From: Photobacterium iliopiscarium | GTDB lineage: Bacteria > Pseudomonadota > Gammaproteobacteria > Enterobacterales > Vibrionaceae | NCBI RefSeq assembly: GCF_003026395.1 | Contig: NZ_PYOO01000010.1 | Coordinates: 1-64,000 of the forward strand | Reading direction: 5' to 3' | Length of the DNA: 64,000 nt | Shown here: piece after piece, positions 28,111 through 36,980 of the stretch | Layout of the letters: each line of letters starts with the position of its first letter | How positions within the stretch are numbered: the stretch's first letter is position 1 | Position numbers and translations under genes: made by a program | The notes under the pieces: generated by a model | What the model saw: the letters and a program-made list of their open reading frames with translations, nothing else | Told to the model about the DNA's origin: nothing | Database searches by the model: none

Positions 28111-28128
28111 TTCAAGGTAACCATAACC
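28111..28128 (-). repeat. Right terminal inverted repeat of the island
   Basis: Read inward on the - strand it is GGTTATGGTTACCTTGAA. This equals the left repeat apart from one missing A. Twelve bases (ggttaccttgaa) are uninterrupted identity. The flanking sequences outside the two repeats are unrelated. Confidence 0.7.
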
Positions 28129-28191
28129 GTTCTAGGACTGGTATACGTTAAAGTGTGAGAATAAGCACTAATACAAACAGAATTAAATACT

Positions 28192-28218
28192 AACCCAGTA
28201 TATTTACTGGGTTTTTTT
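28192..28218 (+). terminator. Terminator just outside the island, probably that of ssb
   Basis: The stem aacccagta/tactgggtt with a 4-nt loop and seven T lies 63 nt beyond the right repeat, with no gene of its own upstream on the + strand. ssb lacks a terminator before the left repeat, so this is likely the original ssb terminator displaced by the insertion. Confidence 0.85.
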
Positions 28219-28285
28219 GTGTTAAAAATATCTGACCTAAGCTAAACTATGCCTCTTTTTGTTACTTATTGATATTGTTATCTTT

Positions 28286-29749
28286 ATGAAGTATTTAGAT
28301 GTCGTTATTACATTATTATTATCTATATTACTTACTATTGGGGTTGGATATGAAAATAGAATGATGATAGCAGGTGGGTGTTTGTTTTTAGCACTGATCT
28401 TTCTGTCATCTAAATGGTGGTTAAAATGGCTGTTTATATTTCCAACTGGATTGGTGGCGGTATTATACTTTTATTCGGGTTATATTTATGGGCAACCTAA
28501 TATAGGTATTGTTGCATCGTTATTTGAAACAAATAAACGCGAAACTATTGAATTTTTATTAGCTATTCCAAGAAATGTTCAAATATTAAATGCTATTTTA
28601 TTTGTTGCATTTAGTTATTATTTAATACGAGTTAAATTTGTTTTTAAATGGCATAAAACAGTATGTCTATTTGGTTTTTTTTGTTTTTGTTTTTCGTCTT
28701 TAAATTTATTTATATATCATTCTTATACCAGTATTAACCACTATGTTGCTCAAATGAATACGTTGAAAAATAGTATTCATCAAAGCGCAAATTGGCATAT
28801 TTTAAAGAATAAACCGAGGTATAAAACTTATGTTCTCATCATTGGTGAAAGTATGCGTAAGGATTATATGTCAAGTTATGGCTATCCGATTAATAGCACG
28901 CCTTTTTTAACAACAACACCGGGAATATTGGTCAATGGTTATCTTTCTACTGCCTCTCATACTGCGGTGTCATTACCTCGAACATTAGCTATCAGTCATG
29001 GCCTAGATTTACACCCTGCAAATAATATTATCACCTTAGCCAATGTGGCTAAAATGAAAACGATATGGTTATCAAATCAAGGGTTTATTGGTCAGTATGA
29101 CACGGCTGTTTCAGCAATAGCTGTTCATGCTTCAGAACGGAAATTTTTGAAAAAAGGTAATTTTCTTACCAATAATACCAGTGATTATGCATTATTACCG
29201 TTATTTAAACAGGCATTAGCACAGCCCTATAATGGTTCAAAATTAATTGTGTTGCATATTATGGGGTCCCATGAGAATTTTTGTGATCGCATAAAAAAAG
29301 ATATTTATAATTTTAAAGATAAAGATTTATCTTGTTATTTATCAACATATAACCAAACTGATACTATTATTAAAACAATAGTTAATGATTTAAAAGCAAC
29401 CCAAGATAGTTATTCATTAATGTATTTTTCTGATCATGGTTTAAATAATGTCAGTACTATCAAAGGAAAGACACAATTAGTGCATGGTGATTTATATAAA
29501 CAAGATTATGAAGTGCCACTAATTGAAATTGCCAGTGATATTCACCAGCATACAATGTTGAATAAGCAAATTAGTGCTTTTGATTTTATGTCGATTTTCT
29601 CAAATTGGATTGGTGTTAAAACAGCACAATTACCCTCATTGAATGTTTATCAATTGCCACAAAATAAAAAGATTCAAGTATTAAACGGTAATCAGATGGT
29701 GCTATTTAAATCATTAAAAAATGATCCAGATGAAATAATTCATCGTTAA
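28286..29749 (+). CDS. Phosphoethanolamine transferase-like membrane sulfatase (EptA/CptA family)
   Basis: This inner-membrane enzyme of 487 residues has about five N-terminal transmembrane helices (to ~residue 150) and a periplasmic sulfatase-fold domain. Catalytic features are the metal-binding Glu in LIIGESMRKDYMSSYGY, the likely nucleophilic Thr in SHTAVSLPRTL, and SDHG in YFSDHGLNN, with a further His in LVHGD. Family members add phosphoethanolamine to lipid A, LPS core or other glycans. The target here is unknown, and polymyxin resistance should not be assumed. The frame opens at TTG 28259; ATG 28286 is preferred, without a clear ribosome site. It stands alone beside the island. Confidence 0.82.
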   Translation: MKYLDVVITLLLSILLTIGVGYENRMMIAGGCLFLALIFLSSKWWLKWLFIFPTGLVAVLYFYSGYIYGQPNIGIVASLFETNKRETIEFLLAIPRNVQILNAILFVAFSYYLIRVKFVFKWHKTVCLFGFFCFCFSSLNLFIYHSYTSINHYVAQMNTLKNSIHQSANWHILKNKPRYKTYVLIIGESMRKDYMSSYGYPINSTPFLTTTPGILVNGYLSTASHTAVSLPRTLAISHGLDLHPANNIITLANVAKMKTIWLSNQGFIGQYDTAVSAIAVHASERKFLKKGNFLTNNTSDYALLPLFKQALAQPYNGSKLIVLHIMGSHENFCDRIKKDIYNFKDKDLSCYLSTYNQTDTIIKTIVNDLKATQDSYSLMYFSDHGLNNVSTIKGKTQLVHGDLYKQDYEVPLIEIASDIHQHTMLNKQISAFDFMSIFSNWIGVKTAQLPSLNVYQLPQNKKIQVLNGNQMVLFKSLKNDPDEIIHR

Positions 29750-29784
29750 ACATAACAATAAAAGCAGGTTATTTGGAAATGTGA

Positions 29785-30678
29785 TCAATAAACAGGTTCC
29801 ATTGTGGCTGCTTTTTGTTTGATAAAATCGATAAATAATTTCGTTTTAACATGATGATAATTTAGTTTTGGGTAGTATGCGTATATGGCATTAATTGGCT
29901 GCTTTAATGTTGGTAGTACGGGTACTAACAAACCATTGTCTAATTCACGTTTTATTGTTTGACTGCTGGTTAAAATTAACCCCATTCCAGCAACAGCTCC
30001 AGCAACGAGCGCTTCCGGATTAGTGGTAATAAAATTGCCTTGTAATAAAAGCCGTTGATTATGCTCAAATATATGATCTTGTTGGTGATTTTGTTCACCA
30101 AATAGCAGGTAATTATGTTGGCATAGTTGTTCTGGCGTCGTGATTTGAGGATTATTTTCAAGGTATGAGGGCGCAGCATAAAAGCCATTACTGTAGCTAA
30201 GTAATTTGGTGGCGATATAGCTAGAGGAGTTAAATTCAGTGATCTCTCGACTAATGAAAACATCGAGGTTTAGATCCGGTAATTGTCCAGGCGTTACCGT
30301 ATGGAGCTCAATTTTTATGTTGGGATAACTGTGGCTAAATTCAGCCAGATAGCTCACCAGTAAACGGCTTCCGGTTGCAAGTGGTGCACCTAAACGTAAG
30401 ATACCCCCTATTTCACTATTGGTTGCCGTTGTTTCTGCTAGCATTTGTTGCCAATCATTAACTAACAAAGCACTACGTTGATAAAACAATTGACCTGCTT
30501 CTGTTACGGTTAAATGGCGAGTGGTTCGCTTTAACAGTTGTACGCCCAGCTGTTTTTCTAACCAAGATAATCGCTTTGATAACGCCGAACTGGAGGTGTT
30601 GAGTTTGTTTGCGGCTTGCGCTAATGAACCTTGCTCAACCACGGTAATAAAACTATTGGCACAGGTGATCCAATCCAT
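29785..30678 (-). CDS. LysR-family transcriptional regulator
   Basis: The 297-residue product has an N-terminal winged helix-turn-helix (about 1-60; FITVVEQGSLAQAANKLNTSSSALSKRLSWLEKQLG) and a C-terminal periplasmic-binding-protein-like effector domain. The start is supported by aagga. Its inducer and targets are unknown. It is convergent with the sulfatase gene and divergent from csrD, and no obvious metabolic partner lies beside it. Confidence 0.92.
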   Translation of the reverse strand: MDWITCANSFITVVEQGSLAQAANKLNTSSSALSKRLSWLEKQLGVQLLKRTTRHLTVTEAGQLFYQRSALLVNDWQQMLAETTATNSEIGGILRLGAPLATGSRLLVSYLAEFSHSYPNIKIELHTVTPGQLPDLNLDVFISREITEFNSSSYIATKLLSYSNGFYAAPSYLENNPQITTPEQLCQHNYLLFGEQNHQQDHIFEHNQRLLLQGNFITTNPEALVAGAVAGMGLILTSSQTIKRELDNGLLVPVLPTLKQPINAIYAYYPKLNYHHVKTKLFIDFIKQKAATMEPVY

Positions 30679-30811
30679 AAATGTATTATTCCTTTATTAC
30701 AATATTAATAATCGATTAACAGGTCTAATGTAGCGTATGCTAAGCAAGGAAAAAATGATTAACATCGTTTAATGATTACCTATTTAATGGCATATGTGAA
30801 GTAAGGATGCT

Positions 30812-32746
30812 ATGAGAAAAGCCTCAAGGATGAAGTTAACAAATCGCTTAGTTGCCTTTGTTACCATGATCGTGATTTGCGCGATTTTAGTAATTTTTAT
30901 TGGTGGAGCGTTGAGTTTTCGTAAACTCGGCCAAGATTCATTAGCACATTATCTTGATGGGGTAGTGACGGTTATTGATCAAGAGTTAGCGGACCCTCAA
31001 GGTGCTCAAGCCTTACCTCGTTGGCTACCGACATTATTGCAAGCCAGTAATGTGGTGACATTAACTATTAATGACAGCAAGAAGCAATTGTTTGATTTTA
31101 AAGGTCGCCAAATTGTTTCTGATCCTAATGTTATTTACCATCATCAATATCAATTGCCATTACACCCCGGTTATCAAGTCACGATTGCGGCAATTCCTCT
31201 TTATAGTGAATTTACCTATTCTTTAGGCGCAATGTCTTCAATTTCATTAGCGATGTTGATTGTCGCTTTAGGGTTAATGCGTGGTGTTCATTGGTTGCGT
31301 ACTCAACTCCATGGCTCTGAATTATTAGAAGAGCGTGGACGGATGATTTTGGCTGGTCGTGTTGATCAATATGCTGAAGGCGATGATTATGAATGGCCAG
31401 CAACGGCAAGTTTGGCACTCGATCAATTAATTAGTGAACTTAAAGATGCCCGCCAAGAGCGAAGTCGATTTGATACTTTTATTCGTACCCATACTTTTTT
31501 AGATCAATTAACGGGTACTGCGAATAGGGTGTTATTTGATAGTCGATTGCAATCGATGGTGCAAGATCAAGATAGCCACGGTGCTGTTGTTTTATTGCGT
31601 TTAAGTGACTGGGACGAAATGTGTGCTCAGCAAGGAAGAGGTATTGCTGATGAGTTGTTACAAGACATTAGTGTGATCCTCTCTAATTTCATTCAGCGTT
31701 TTCCTGATACCGTCCTTGCGCGATATTTTGACGCTGAGTTTGCAATTCTTATTCCACAGCAACCCGCCAAAGAAATTAAAATATTTACCCATCAATTATT
31801 AAATGCGGTTGAGCGTTTATCGCCGCCAGCACCAATGGAAAAAGACAATTGGTGTCATATTGGGGTGACATATTTTCATGGTGGCGATCGCCGTGGACGG
31901 ATTATGGATGAAGTTGATACTGCTTTACGTAGTTCGCAACTACAAGGTGCAAACAGCTGGAACAGTTTTAATAAAGAACATCAGTGGGATAAATCACGCG
32001 GTAATGTGCGCTGGCGAACATTGATAGATAAAACCTTAACTCAAGGTGGACCATTGCTATATCAACAGCCGATTATTATGGCTGAAAATGAACAGTTAAT
32101 GAGTTATGCCTTATTGGCTCGCATTCAAGATGATAATGGCGATATTATCAAAGCGTCTCATTTTATGTCGGCAATAGAACAAGTGGGTTATTCAGTGCGC
32201 TTTGATCGGGCGGTTATTACGCAAACCCTATTGTTACTCAAACAGCAACCGGCAGACAATAGTTATGCGGTTAACATTACCACCATCAGTTTACGTGACA
32301 AAAAATTCGTCAAATGGCTGCGAGATGAATTACTTCAATTACCACGTCCGGTGTTAAATCGATTATTAATCGAAGTATCAGAAAGTATGTTAGTTAAACA
32401 TCTTGATGCGATTCGACCTGTATTACGGGTATTAACAGGTCTTGGCTGTAAACTTGTTGTTTCACAAGCAGGAAGAACAATAGTTAGCACTTACTATATT
32501 AAAGATATTAAAGCGGATTATATTAAATTACACCGTGGTTTAGTGCGAGATATTCATCAGCGCCAAGAAAATCAATTATTTGTGCGAAGTATGCTCGGAG
32601 CCTGTGCCAACAGTGATGCAAAAGTGATTGCGGTTGGGGTTGAAACGAATAAAGAATGGCGAGTATTACAACAGCTCGGTGTGGTTGCTGCACAAGGACG
32701 TCTTTTTGTTGCTGAGAAACCGATTTTCACGAAGAATAACGCTTAA
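30812..32746 (+). CDS. csrD: RNase E specificity factor CsrD / MSHA biogenesis protein MshH
   Basis: This 644-residue inner-membrane protein has a TM helix at about 12-35, a periplasmic segment and a second TM at about 140-160. A HAMP-like linker, a degenerate GGDEF domain (RYFDAEF in place of GGDEF) and a degenerate EAL domain (no ExL motif: YALLARI) follow. Family knowledge: CsrD promotes RNase E decay of the CsrB/C small RNAs and does not make or break c-di-GMP. In vibrios the same gene is called mshH and opens the MSHA locus, as here. The start follows taagga. Confidence 0.9.
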   Translation: MRKASRMKLTNRLVAFVTMIVICAILVIFIGGALSFRKLGQDSLAHYLDGVVTVIDQELADPQGAQALPRWLPTLLQASNVVTLTINDSKKQLFDFKGRQIVSDPNVIYHHQYQLPLHPGYQVTIAAIPLYSEFTYSLGAMSSISLAMLIVALGLMRGVHWLRTQLHGSELLEERGRMILAGRVDQYAEGDDYEWPATASLALDQLISELKDARQERSRFDTFIRTHTFLDQLTGTANRVLFDSRLQSMVQDQDSHGAVVLLRLSDWDEMCAQQGRGIADELLQDISVILSNFIQRFPDTVLARYFDAEFAILIPQQPAKEIKIFTHQLLNAVERLSPPAPMEKDNWCHIGVTYFHGGDRRGRIMDEVDTALRSSQLQGANSWNSFNKEHQWDKSRGNVRWRTLIDKTLTQGGPLLYQQPIIMAENEQLMSYALLARIQDDNGDIIKASHFMSAIEQVGYSVRFDRAVITQTLLLLKQQPADNSYAVNITTISLRDKKFVKWLRDELLQLPRPVLNRLLIEVSESMLVKHLDAIRPVLRVLTGLGCKLVVSQAGRTIVSTYYIKDIKADYIKLHRGLVRDIHQRQENQLFVRSMLGACANSDAKVIAVGVETNKEWRVLQQLGVVAAQGRLFVAEKPIFTKNNA

Positions 32747-32892
32747 AAGGAATGGTTGTTAATTAGTTAATGTTAAAGTTATCATTTAAAGTGATGCAGG
32801 TCAGACATTTAATACATTAATATTGTGAAGTGATCACTCTTTACCTAAAGTGCGGGCTGTTATTTGGCTCTAACTTTCGGCTTACTTCTATC

Positions 32893-34362
32893 ATGACTCT
32901 GCATGTACTCTCTTCGCTTTTTTTACGTAAAAAAAACGTATTAAATGTGGCTTTGGCTTTATTTTCTGATGCGGTTGTTTTAGTGGCTGATAATGAAGCC
33001 GATATCATTATTGATTCAGTGCCAATTGAATCAATAATTGAGTGGCAGAGTGCCATTGAAATTTTAATCACTAAACATCAATTAACTGGCAGTCAAATAG
33101 TGATTGTTTTAGGGCGTGGTTTATACCAAAGCTTATTGATTGATAAACCTAATTTAAGTGATGATGAATTAGTCTTAGCCTTACCTTATTTAGTTAAAGA
33201 TTTAGTCAATGAGTCACCAGATGATATTGTTGCTGATGGTTTTAACAGTTTAAATAATGATCGGATTCAAGTCTTTGTTACTGCGCGTCAACAAGTTAAT
33301 CAAATTGTTTTAGCTTGCCAAGCGGTGGGTTGCAGTATTAGCTGTATGACGGTGGAAAGCGTTGTTTGGTGTGAATTTACGGCACCAAACCTTAGCCAAT
33401 TAGTCGTACATCGTTATGGTAATGGCAATCTACAATTAACCGCATTTAGTCAGCATAAACTTTTTTTTCAACGTCAATTACGAGGCTTTGATGCGCCGTT
33501 GGTTACGGCATCTAATTCAGATGTTCAAGTATTACAACTTGATAATTTGGCGTTAGAACTTCAGCGATCATTGGATTTTCTGAGTGCACAATTACGTAAT
33601 AATCCGATTAGTCAGTTATTAATTAGTTGTGACAATGATAATAACCAACAATTGGCAGTGGCATTAAATGAACGTTTAAATGTGGTAGTTCAAGCGGTTG
33701 AACCATCATTGACCTTATTAACCTCAACGGGAAGACGTATTGCTTGGGCTGGACTTAAGCACAGTTTTTCATCTTCAATTAATTTCTATTCACAATTTCT
33801 GCAACCTAAACGTCAATGGTTAACGCTTAATAATATGCTGATCGGTTGGTTAGCGCTGATGTTAGTGATTGGCTTAACAAGTGCTGTATTTAGTTTTAAG
33901 TCACATCAATTAACGCCCGCATTTATATCGAATAAGGCGCAACTAACAACCGTGCAACACCAATTAATGTTAACCCAAAAAGAAGTGCAATTGCATGTTG
34001 TTAGTCCGATAAAACAGCAATATCTGAGCGCTTTAAAACAAGCGGTTACGGCTAAGCAAGCGACGTTAAAAGCCGTTGCGAATCATGATGTCAGTTTGAT
34101 GGTCGGTTATGGCCAAGTATTAACGCAATTAGCTGATGCTGCTTTAGATAATATCGCTATTGAACGTATTTCAATTTCAGGTACCGCAATGGATTTAAAG
34201 GGTGTTGCTCGCACGCCAGAGGCTGTTCCTCAATGGTTAGGGACATTTAATCATTATTCAACGTTAGCTCAACGCCGATTTCAGTTACTTAATATTGGTA
34301 GAAATAAGCACAACCAAGTTACCTTCACCTTGCAAGCTCAACGCATACAAGAGGCGCTTTGA
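32893..34362 (+). CDS. mshI: MSHA biogenesis protein MshI
   Basis: MshI is the PilM/PilN-like inner-membrane platform protein of the MSHA type IV pilus. The ~489-residue product has an actin-like (PilM-type) N-terminal part and a transmembrane helix near residues 310-330 (MLIGWLALMLVIGLTSAVF). A coiled-coil periplasmic tail follows. The frame opens at GTG 32830; ATG 32893 gives the expected short lead before the basic LFLRKKN segment, but this choice is not certain. It overlaps mshJ by one base (TGATG). Confidence 0.85.
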   Translation: MTLHVLSSLFLRKKNVLNVALALFSDAVVLVADNEADIIIDSVPIESIIEWQSAIEILITKHQLTGSQIVIVLGRGLYQSLLIDKPNLSDDELVLALPYLVKDLVNESPDDIVADGFNSLNNDRIQVFVTARQQVNQIVLACQAVGCSISCMTVESVVWCEFTAPNLSQLVVHRYGNGNLQLTAFSQHKLFFQRQLRGFDAPLVTASNSDVQVLQLDNLALELQRSLDFLSAQLRNNPISQLLISCDNDNNQQLAVALNERLNVVVQAVEPSLTLLTSTGRRIAWAGLKHSFSSSINFYSQFLQPKRQWLTLNNMLIGWLALMLVIGLTSAVFSFKSHQLTPAFISNKAQLTTVQHQLMLTQKEVQLHVVSPIKQQYLSALKQAVTAKQATLKAVANHDVSLMVGYGQVLTQLADAALDNIAIERISISGTAMDLKGVARTPEAVPQWLGTFNHYSTLAQRRFQLLNIGRNKHNQVTFTLQAQRIQEAL

Positions 34363-35000
34363 TGAAGATTATCTGGTGTGAATGGCAACAACGATTCAGT
34401 GGGTTATCATCACGAGAACAATGGCTGATTGCGATTTCTGGTTGGATAGCGATTATCTTAATTGGGGTGTTTATGGTACTTGAGCCGCAATGGATTCTAT
34501 TGCAAAACCAGACCAATACTATCGATGTTGCGGCCAAAAATATTATTACTGTTGAACATGATATTCAGCGGTTACAGCAAAAATTGGCGCAAAGTCCTAA
34601 TAAAAAAATTGATACTCAAATCACTTCATTGACTCACAAAAACGCCCAATTGGAACAACAGTTACAACAGACGATAGGGCGGTTAGTTTCTCCTACCCAG
34701 ATGTCTTATCTATTGGAACAAGTATTACAGCATAGCCAAGACTTACGTTTACAAACAATAGTGTCATTACCTGCGATACCGTTGATGAATGGTAATGAGC
34801 AAGGTTATTTTTTGCATCCATTACGAATGACATTTGAAGGTAAATATTTCGATGTTATTCGTTATTTAACCCAGATTGAAGCGTTACCCGTAAAGTATTA
34901 TTGGCGTAATTTAAACTATCAAGTGACGCAATATCCATGGGCTAACATTGAGCTTGAACTTTACACCTTAGGTGAAAGTAAGGATTTTATTGGTGGGTAA
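34362..35000 (+). CDS. mshJ: MSHA biogenesis protein MshJ
   Basis: This 212-residue PilO-like protein has one N-terminal transmembrane helix (about 22-42), a coiled-coil stretch (about 55-105) and a periplasmic ferredoxin-like domain. It acts with MshI in the inner-membrane alignment complex of the pilus. ATG 34362 overlaps the mshI stop. Confidence 0.85.
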   Translation: MKIIWCEWQQRFSGLSSREQWLIAISGWIAIILIGVFMVLEPQWILLQNQTNTIDVAAKNIITVEHDIQRLQQKLAQSPNKKIDTQITSLTHKNAQLEQQLQQTIGRLVSPTQMSYLLEQVLQHSQDLRLQTIVSLPAIPLMNGNEQGYFLHPLRMTFEGKYFDVIRYLTQIEALPVKYYWRNLNYQVTQYPWANIELELYTLGESKDFIGG

Positions 35001-35313
35001 ATATACAGTAACAGGGTGTGTTATTAGCTGTTTATTTTATGGCGTAAATGTCAATGCACAGCAAGACCCAACTCGACCATTGGAATGGCATTCACAAGGA
35101 TCATCATTAACCCTCTCTCGCTCTTCATTACCCCAGTTACAAAGTGTTATTTGTGAACAGCAATGCCGAGCCATTTTAAGTGGTCAAACCGTGGCGGTTG
35201 GCAGTTATATAACAGGCTATCGAGTCAGTCGAATTAATGCCAGTTCAGTGATATTAACCCGTAATAAAAAACAGTGGCAATTGTCGCTATTTAGCACCGA
35301 CATTAAGCAGTGA
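34993..35313 (+). CDS. mshK: MSHA biogenesis protein MshK
   Basis: This small periplasmic PilP-like protein of ~106 residues has a signal peptide (hydrophobic to about residue 22) followed by DPTRPL, which typifies MshK. It should link the inner-membrane complex to the secretin MshL. The start is uncertain: GTG 34993 with aagga 8 nt upstream is favoured over GTG 34972 and TTG 34990. It overlaps the mshJ end. Confidence 0.8.
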   Translation: MGKYTVTGCVISCLFYGVNVNAQQDPTRPLEWHSQGSSLTLSRSSLPQLQSVICEQQCRAILSGQTVAVGSYITGYRVSRINASSVILTRNKKQWQLSLFSTDIKQ

Positions 35314-35327
35314 AGGGATATAAAAAT

Positions 35328-36977
35328 ATGCAACGAATCATACTTGGTGTGGTTATCACTTCATTAATGGGGTGCTCTACCCAAATGGGGCACCAAGCTC
35401 CAGTTGCTATACAACAAACACTTAACCAAGCAGCTAATGATGCCGCCAGTCGACCACTGCTTGCATTACCTGACGCGGTCAATGCTGATTTAATGCCCGC
35501 ACTCGATACCGATCAAGTGCTGCCTACGCATGCATTAGAAAAACGATTTCGAGTGAATGCCCGTAATGTCGATGCCAACGTATTCTTTTCGAGTTTAGTG
35601 CAAGGCACACCATTTAATATAGTGATCCATCCGAGTGTAAGTGGCTTGATTAGCTTACAGTTAAAAGATGTCACGTTAGATGAAGTGTTGAATGTTATTG
35701 ATGATGTTTATGGGTATAGCATTACCCGCAAAGGCAATATTATTCAGGTGTTTCCTGCCACATTACGTACCGATATTATTCCCGTCGATTATTTACAGCT
35801 TCAGCGTCAGGGGGTGTCATTAACCTCAATTACGACTGGTTCAATAGCCAATGAAAACAATACTAATTCAAACGTAGATGTCGACAATAACGATGCCATC
35901 TTAAATCAAGATCTTAGTACCACTACCGGTGGAACGACCATAAAAACCACCTCTGAAAGTGATTTTTGGCAACAGTTAGAAAAAGTTGTGCGCGGTATGA
36001 TTGGTCATGGTGATGGCCGAAATGTCATGGTATCCCCACAGGCTGGATTGATTTCTGTGCGTGCTTTTCCCAATGAATTACGTGAAGTAAAACAATTTTT
36101 GGGTATTTCACAACAACGTTTAATTCGACAAGTGGTACTTGAAGCCAAGATCATGGAAGTCACGTTAAATGACAGTTATCAGCAAGGGATTAATTGGCAA
36201 AATATCAGTCGCAGTATTGGCGGAACCAATATTGTGATTGGTTCAACGCCTATCGTTGATGCCTCGGCCATTGCCGCATTACCGGGCGGTAATGCGATTT
36301 CAAATCTGCTAGGTGGCCAAACTAATATTACGATCAGTGATGGTAACTTTACCTCAGTATTAAGTTTTCTTGAAACCCAAGGGGATCTTAATGTGCTATC
36401 AAGCCCACGAGTAACCGCGGCAAATAATCAAAAGGCAGTGATTAAAGTGGGTGGTGATGAATATTTTGTTACCAATGTATCAAGCAGTAATGTTTCTGGT
36501 GATAACAGTACTGCGGCGCCTGATATTGAATTAACGCCCTTTTTCTCAGGGATTTCATTAGATGTCACCCCTCAAATAGATGATCAAGGTGGTGTGTTAT
36601 TGCATGTTCATCCGGCGGTGGTTGATATTAAAAACGAGATCAAAGCGGTCGATCTTGGCGCTAAATTTGGGGTTTATAAATTGCCACTAGCCAAAAGTAC
36701 TATTCGTGAATCTGATTCAATTATTCATGCTCGTAGTGGCGATGTGGTCGTGATTGGTGGCTTGATGAAAACGGCAATGACGGATCAAGTTTCAAAAGTA
36801 CCACTATTAGGTGACATTCCGTTGGTGGGTAATTTGTTTCGTAATATCAATAAAGTGAAGCAAAAAACAGAGTTGGTTATTTTATTAAAACCAACCGTCG
36901 TCAGCGATCAAACATGGCAGCAAGAGATCGAACGTTCGCGATCATTGGTTAATGAATGGTTTCCAGAAGATAAGTAA
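35328..36977 (+). CDS. mshL: MSHA secretin MshL
   Basis: This is the outer-membrane secretin channel for the pilus. The 549-residue lipoprotein has a lipobox (SLMGCS), an N-terminal secretin/TonB short domain (about 70-140) and a Ser/Thr/Asn-rich linker near 175-215. The C-terminal secretin domain has VLSSPRVTAANNQKAVIKVG and VPLLGDIPLVGNLFR. ATG 35328 has gaaggga upstream and gives the signal peptide directly; an in-frame GTG at 35310 is less likely. Confidence 0.93.
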   Translation: MQRIILGVVITSLMGCSTQMGHQAPVAIQQTLNQAANDAASRPLLALPDAVNADLMPALDTDQVLPTHALEKRFRVNARNVDANVFFSSLVQGTPFNIVIHPSVSGLISLQLKDVTLDEVLNVIDDVYGYSITRKGNIIQVFPATLRTDIIPVDYLQLQRQGVSLTSITTGSIANENNTNSNVDVDNNDAILNQDLSTTTGGTTIKTTSESDFWQQLEKVVRGMIGHGDGRNVMVSPQAGLISVRAFPNELREVKQFLGISQQRLIRQVVLEAKIMEVTLNDSYQQGINWQNISRSIGGTNIVIGSTPIVDASAIAALPGGNAISNLLGGQTNITISDGNFTSVLSFLETQGDLNVLSSPRVTAANNQKAVIKVGGDEYFVTNVSSSNVSGDNSTAAPDIELTPFFSGISLDVTPQIDDQGGVLLHVHPAVVDIKNEIKAVDLGAKFGVYKLPLAKSTIRESDSIIHARSGDVVVIGGLMKTAMTDQVSKVPLLGDIPLVGNLFRNINKVKQKTELVILLKPTVVSDQTWQQEIERSRSLVNEWFPEDK

Positions 36978-36980
36978 CCT

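Larger units (their letters stand above)
16956..28128 (+). mobile_element. ~11.2-kb island bounded by inverted repeats (recombinase trio with defence cargo)
   Basis: The element is bracketed by inverted repeats of 19 and 18 nt that differ by one inserted base. It contains three tyrosine recombinases and a small coiled-coil gene at its left end, then a TIR/macro-domain pair typical of type II Thoeris, then an uncharacterised three-gene operon. Flanking genes on both sides (ssb; envelope and MSHA genes) are chromosomal backbone. The recombinase set resembles the Gamma-Mobile-Trio islands described in gammaproteobacteria, and more distantly Tn554 and RIT elements. No clear target duplication is seen. 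Boundaries are inferred from the repeats. Confidence 0.75.
27720..28285. other. 566-nt spacer at the right end of the island
   Basis: It holds the terminator of the three-gene operon (27730-27756), an inverted repeat (27788-27817), about 290 nt of AT-rich DNA without ORFs, the right island repeat (28111-28128) and a second terminator (28192-28218). A 7-codon ATG mini-ORF (28249-28272) precedes the next gene; whether it is translated is unknown. Confidence 0.6.

Noticed and set aside
16950-28135. Target-site duplication or tRNA-type attachment site flanking the island
   Set aside because: Bases just outside the two inverted repeats do not match, and no tRNA gene is nearby.
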